Below, in pieces: positions 61,059 through 64,000 of a stretch of 64,000 nt of DNA. The stretch's first letter is position 1; every line of letters begins with the position of its first letter. The notes below the pieces were generated by a model. That model had not been told where the DNA came from. It worked only from the letters and a program-made list of their open reading frames with translations, and did no database searches. Location: assembly GCA_964448285.1 (NCBI GenBank), contig CAYUWG010000010.1, positions 1-64,000 on the forward strand, in the 5' to 3' direction. The translations under genes and the position numbers were made by a program. Source of the stretch: CAYUWG01 sp964448285. Lineage in GTDB: Bacteria; Bacteroidota; Ignavibacteria; SZUA-365.

Positions 61059-64000
61059 TTACTCGAAAATCTCTGCTAATCCCGCAACACCTGACGCTTT
61101 CAAGATCACCTGCGCGGCGCGTAGCCCGGAGATTACCGTGCCTTCCACGTGGCCGACGTTGAGGCCGAAGTTCGTCCAGTCGCCCGCGAGCACGAGATTG
61201 TCGTAGCCTGATTCGTCGGCTCTCATGCGGTATTTGTTCGTGCCCGGCCATGCGATCACGTAGCGATTCGTCGGGTCGATGTTCACGATGAAGAACTGCG
61301 AAAGAAACTTCTCGCGTGCGTCCGCATCGTCTTTCGTGGGATGCATGAACAGATCGAAGTTTACGCCCTGCGGGTATTCGATGGTCGTTCCGTTCGGCCA
61401 GAACCACCCCATGTAATCACGGAACCACTGCTCGGTCAACGCGACGAGCCGCTCGCGTTCCTGTGCCGGATAATCGTGCTGGGTGAACGGCGGAACCGGG
61501 TCTTCGGGGTATGTGCCGCAGTAGTAGCTCAGATGCCCCGGTACGTGACCGGCAGGCCACGCCTCCTGCTGAATGTTGCGTGACATGTCCGTCCAGGAGT
61601 AGAGCGGATTGGAATACAGCACAGAGTTCGGTTCGATGCCGTCCGGGAAACCCCACGCTTTGAGATCCATCCCGAGTTCCTTCAACGTCGGTTTGAGCCA
61701 CACTTGCACGCCGACGGTTTGTATCGTGCGGACGTTCTCCGTCATGTCTTTCCAGCGCTTATCGTGCTGAACGATGTCTGCACACACGGTCTTCAATCCG
61801 TCGATTGAGATGCCGAGTACGAGCAGATCGTAGTCGGTGTCTTTCTTAAGAGTGAAACTCCGCACGTCTTTCCACGGTGACCATGCGGATTCGAGATCGA
61901 TGTTCTCTTCGATGAGCCGTTTAGCCTGCTCGGGATCGAGCTGTTCGTATCGTGGAGCGTTCGGCCAGACCAAATACGGACCGCCCGGCTGTAACGGATC
62001 GTACTCCGGCACTCGGAGCGTCACTTGCTCTTCCATGTTTACGGCTTCGATCGAACCGTTCTCCGAGTGTCGTACGCCGACAACTTTCTGGAAGAATTTG
62101 AACTTCACTCCCCTGCTTTTCAGCACTTGATAAACCGGCGCGATAACGGTTTCGCCCGTGCCGAGCTTCAGCTTCCAGACAAGCGTACCCTTGTAGCTGA
62201 CGGAAATGAGAACCATTTGCACAGCGATGTCCGCGGCAATTTTTCCCGGCTGGTAGCCGTCGAGGTTCATGAAGCTGCCGGTGTAAATGAAGCGGACGGG
62301 TGCGGATTCGAGAAGGAGCGGACTCGCACTGTGCTTGGCCAGCCACTCGCGGTAATCGAGATCGTTGATACGACCATAGTCGAAGCTGTTCGTTTGTGGG
62401 TCGTACAGATCCTTGAACATTCCGCGAATCGTCACGACCGCCCACTCGATGATCGTGATGAGACGTCGGAGGTGATCGCTCTTTTCCAACTCGTGAAGCA
62501 CGCCGCTGGAAATCCAATGGAAGAATTTCTCCAACAGCTCTACCATGACTTCGAGTGGATGCGGCTCATCGTCCGGATGCTTCGCGGGATCGAAATCACT
62601 GAGCGAAGCGCAAACGTCGAGCGCCTTGTGAAGCAGCTTCGCCTCTAAAGGCGCCGCAACGTGTGCGAACTCGTCTTCGACGGCGCCGATCACGCGATCC
62701 CACCAATGTTTTTTCGGTGCGGTCGCTTCAGGCGGCGTCCATGGTTTGAGCAGAAGTTCCTCGAGCCATGCAACCGGTCGAATCGTTCCACTCTGCTCAG
62801 GCGTTCCAAATGTGAACTCAAGGATGTACGACAAGCCGAGTTTGAGAATATCCCAAACGGGTGGGTTGCCGCCGCTTCCGGGAACGAGATCATTTGTCGC
62901 GAAGATGACCGGCCAATTGAGCCACGTCCCCTTGTTCTTCGAGAACTCCGTGAAGATGGTCGTATAGTCGGGAATGAAAACGTCGGTCCATTCCTGATAC
63001 GGGCTTTGTGGTTCGAGTCCTTTTTCGCGACGCTCCTTGTACGTTTGCTGCATCATGCGAAAGGCGTTGTTGTACCATCCCTGAAAGATGTGGATGCCCC
63101 GCTCTTCGATGCGGTTGTTGACGCCGCGTCCCGTTGCCATTTTTCCTCCCAGTCGCCACCCCATCTGATAGACGGTGATGTCGTATTTCTCCTCCCAGCC
63201 CGGATAGCTGGTCAGTTCGAACACAGTGCTGAGGCTGCCCATGCCGCCACCGAGCACGGCGATCTTCACGGGTTTCCCCTCGGGTATTCGTATCATGGAT
63301 TCTTCCTTTCGTGATGCTGTGGATTGTGTGCGCAGGTCGGGATAGATCGGCTTCCCTCCGCGAAGAAACTCAAGCAACTCCGGTTCGCCGTCTTCATGGG
63401 ATGCGAAAGAATAAAGTTGCTCCATGTGATGTCCGATCAACTCTTTGTCAAGAACGTCCACCATCAATTCTTCGAGTGATACGCTGCGATGCAGAACGTC
63501 CTGTTCTTCTTCTTCAGTCATGGGATAGTGCGATGGATAAAAGTCGTGCATGTGTGTAATGACATCCACGGCGGGCAAGGCGGGGTTCGCGAAAAACTTC
63601 CCGAGGCAACCGAAACCGTAGCTCACTCCCTGCGCCATCGCCTCGGCATAGAGGACGCGGTACAGGACTTCATTGAGAAAGACGCACTCCACTTTGGATT
63701 CCAACCGCGCGAGTTCGCGATACAAAACGTACCCACGAATGATCGTGGCATTGTGCGCTCGATACCATGCACCGGCTGAGGGTTTCCGAAAGTACTCCAA
63801 CCATTGCGCGACTTCATTGGAAGGCTTCTCGTCCGAACCTCGTTCGTGAATCAACGAGGCAAGCTCCGCGACGTAGAGGAAACAGAGATTGACATTCCGC
63901 CACCACAAGCTTCCGGGCTTTTCGCCACGCAACGAATCGAGTACGCCGCGTTCGATTTCCCATCGCATGAACGCCAACTCGGAATCTCCAAAGCCGAACT
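61059..64000 (-). CDS. Large FAD-dependent oxidoreductase (amine-oxidase/desaturase-like), 5' end outside window
   Basis: At least 979 residues. An N-terminal helical domain (about 1-200, including ELAFMRWEIERGVLD and SLWWRNVNLCFLYVAELAS) precedes a Rossmann FAD site KIAVLGGGMGSLSTVFEL and YQMGWRLGGKMATG. The C-terminus has YDNLVLAGDWTNFGLNVGHV, the FAD-binding tail of phytoene-desaturase-like and amine-oxidase-like proteins. Substrate unknown. The frame is open through base 64000 (FGFGDSELAF), so the apparent TTG start at 63977 is probably not real. Confidence 0.8.
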   Translation of the reverse strand, partial: FGFGDSELAFMRWEIERGVLDSLRGEKPGSLWWRNVNLCFLYVAELASLIHERGSDEKPSNEVAQWLEYFRKPSAGAWYRAHNATIIRGYVLYRELARLESKVECVFLNEVLYRVLYAEAMAQGVSYGFGCLGKFFANPALPAVDVITHMHDFYPSHYPMTEEEEQDVLHRSVSLEELMVDVLDKELIGHHMEQLYSFASHEDGEPELLEFLRGGKPIYPDLRTQSTASRKEESMIRIPEGKPVKIAVLGGGMGSLSTVFELTSYPGWEEKYDITVYQMGWRLGGKMATGRGVNNRIEERGIHIFQGWYNNAFRMMQQTYKERREKGLEPQSPYQEWTDVFIPDYTTIFTEFSKNKGTWLNWPVIFATNDLVPGSGGNPPVWDILKLGLSYILEFTFGTPEQSGTIRPVAWLEELLLKPWTPPEATAPKKHWWDRVIGAVEDEFAHVAAPLEAKLLHKALDVCASLSDFDPAKHPDDEPHPLEVMVELLEKFFHWISSGVLHELEKSDHLRRLITIIEWAVVTIRGMFKDLYDPQTNSFDYGRINDLDYREWLAKHSASPLLLESAPVRFIYTGSFMNLDGYQPGKIAADIAVQMVLISVSYKGTLVWKLKLGTGETVIAPVYQVLKSRGVKFKFFQKVVGVRHSENGSIEAVNMEEQVTLRVPEYDPLQPGGPYLVWPNAPRYEQLDPEQAKRLIEENIDLESAWSPWKDVRSFTLKKDTDYDLLVLGISIDGLKTVCADIVQHDKRWKDMTENVRTIQTVGVQVWLKPTLKELGMDLKAWGFPDGIEPNSVLYSNPLYSWTDMSRNIQQEAWPAGHVPGHLSYYCGTYPEDPVPPFTQHDYPAQERERLVALTEQWFRDYMGWFWPNGTTIEYPQGVNFDLFMHPTKDDADAREKFLSQFFIVNIDPTNRYVIAWPGTNKYRMRADESGYDNLVLAGDWTNFGLNVGHVEGTVISGLRAAQVILKASGVAGLAEIFE

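Noticed and set aside
62025..63314. Two plus-strand frames of 207 and 217 codons opposite the FAD oxidoreductase
   Set aside because: Antisense shadows in high-GC coding sequence, no recognisable features.

Overview
The window looks like chromosome from a Gram-negative bacterium of the Bacteroidota/Chlorobiota (FCB) group. Seven encoded proteins end in a type IX secretion (T9SS) type-A sorting domain (NYPNPFNP-like motif, about 80 residues, final basic patch). atpD-atpC stand apart from the rest of the ATP synthase genes. A DUF4295 ribosome-associated gene and bacillithiol gene bshB1 are present. Unlike true Bacteroidia, many starts have clear AGGAG-type ribosome sites, and two promoters look like ordinary -35/-10 boxes, so a deep lineage such as Kapabacteria or Ignavibacteria fits better. 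This is an inference; no rRNA is present. No non-coding stretch exceeds about 300 bases.

Layout. 1-4.6 kb: dnaX (partial), a TPR membrane protein, a family-9 glycosyltransferase, a DUF3108 protein and two anchorless TonB C-terminal-domain proteins. 4.6-7.1 kb (minus): a T9SS cargo, a barrel-like protein and a membrane metal-hydrolase-like protein. 7.2-9.9 kb: arsenic operon arsR-acr3-arsM-arsC with a visible operator. 10-15.2 kb: FKBP isomerase, PASTA protein, YbjN-like protein, then bshB1 translationally coupled to a large membrane spermidine-synthase-like/TPR protein. 15.4-18.4 kb: DUF4295-rpmE-rpsR-rpmB, tRNA-Ser(GCT) and a GH13 protein that has lost all three catalytic residues. 18.5-24.6 kb: atpDC, mannose-1-phosphate guanylyltransferase, RlpA, an unusual RpiB-like protein and a polysaccharide deacetylase.

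24.7-39.9 kb is rich in cell-surface genes. A tight plus-strand operon holds a T9SS IgGFc-binding-type cargo, an outer-membrane barrel, a PD40/OmpA lipoprotein, rsmG and two lipoproteins. It is flanked by more T9SS cargos and a collagen-like secreted protein. The collagen-like gene is preceded by a close match to a sigma-54 promoter and an inverted repeat, directly downstream of a GAF/AAA+/Fis sigma-54 activator gene. Divergent from that activator is a Ser/Thr kinase-TolB-like-TPR sensor.

44.9-54 kb is mostly housekeeping: trkA-trkH, ddl, a TPMT-type methyltransferase, two SpoU/TrmH RNA methyltransferases, a DedA-like protein and a Cys-rich repeat protein. 54.2-58.5 kb is one giant T9SS cargo (7 SBBP propeller repeats plus Ig-like repeats). 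58.5-61 kb is a visibly AT-richer, probably acquired AvaI/BsoBI-type restriction-modification system. The window ends inside a large FAD-dependent oxidoreductase with an extra N-terminal helical domain.

The most promising observations are the GH13 pseudoenzyme, the putative sigma-54-controlled collagen-like locus, the cargo-barrel-PD40/OmpA operon, and the SpeE-like/bshB1 coupling.
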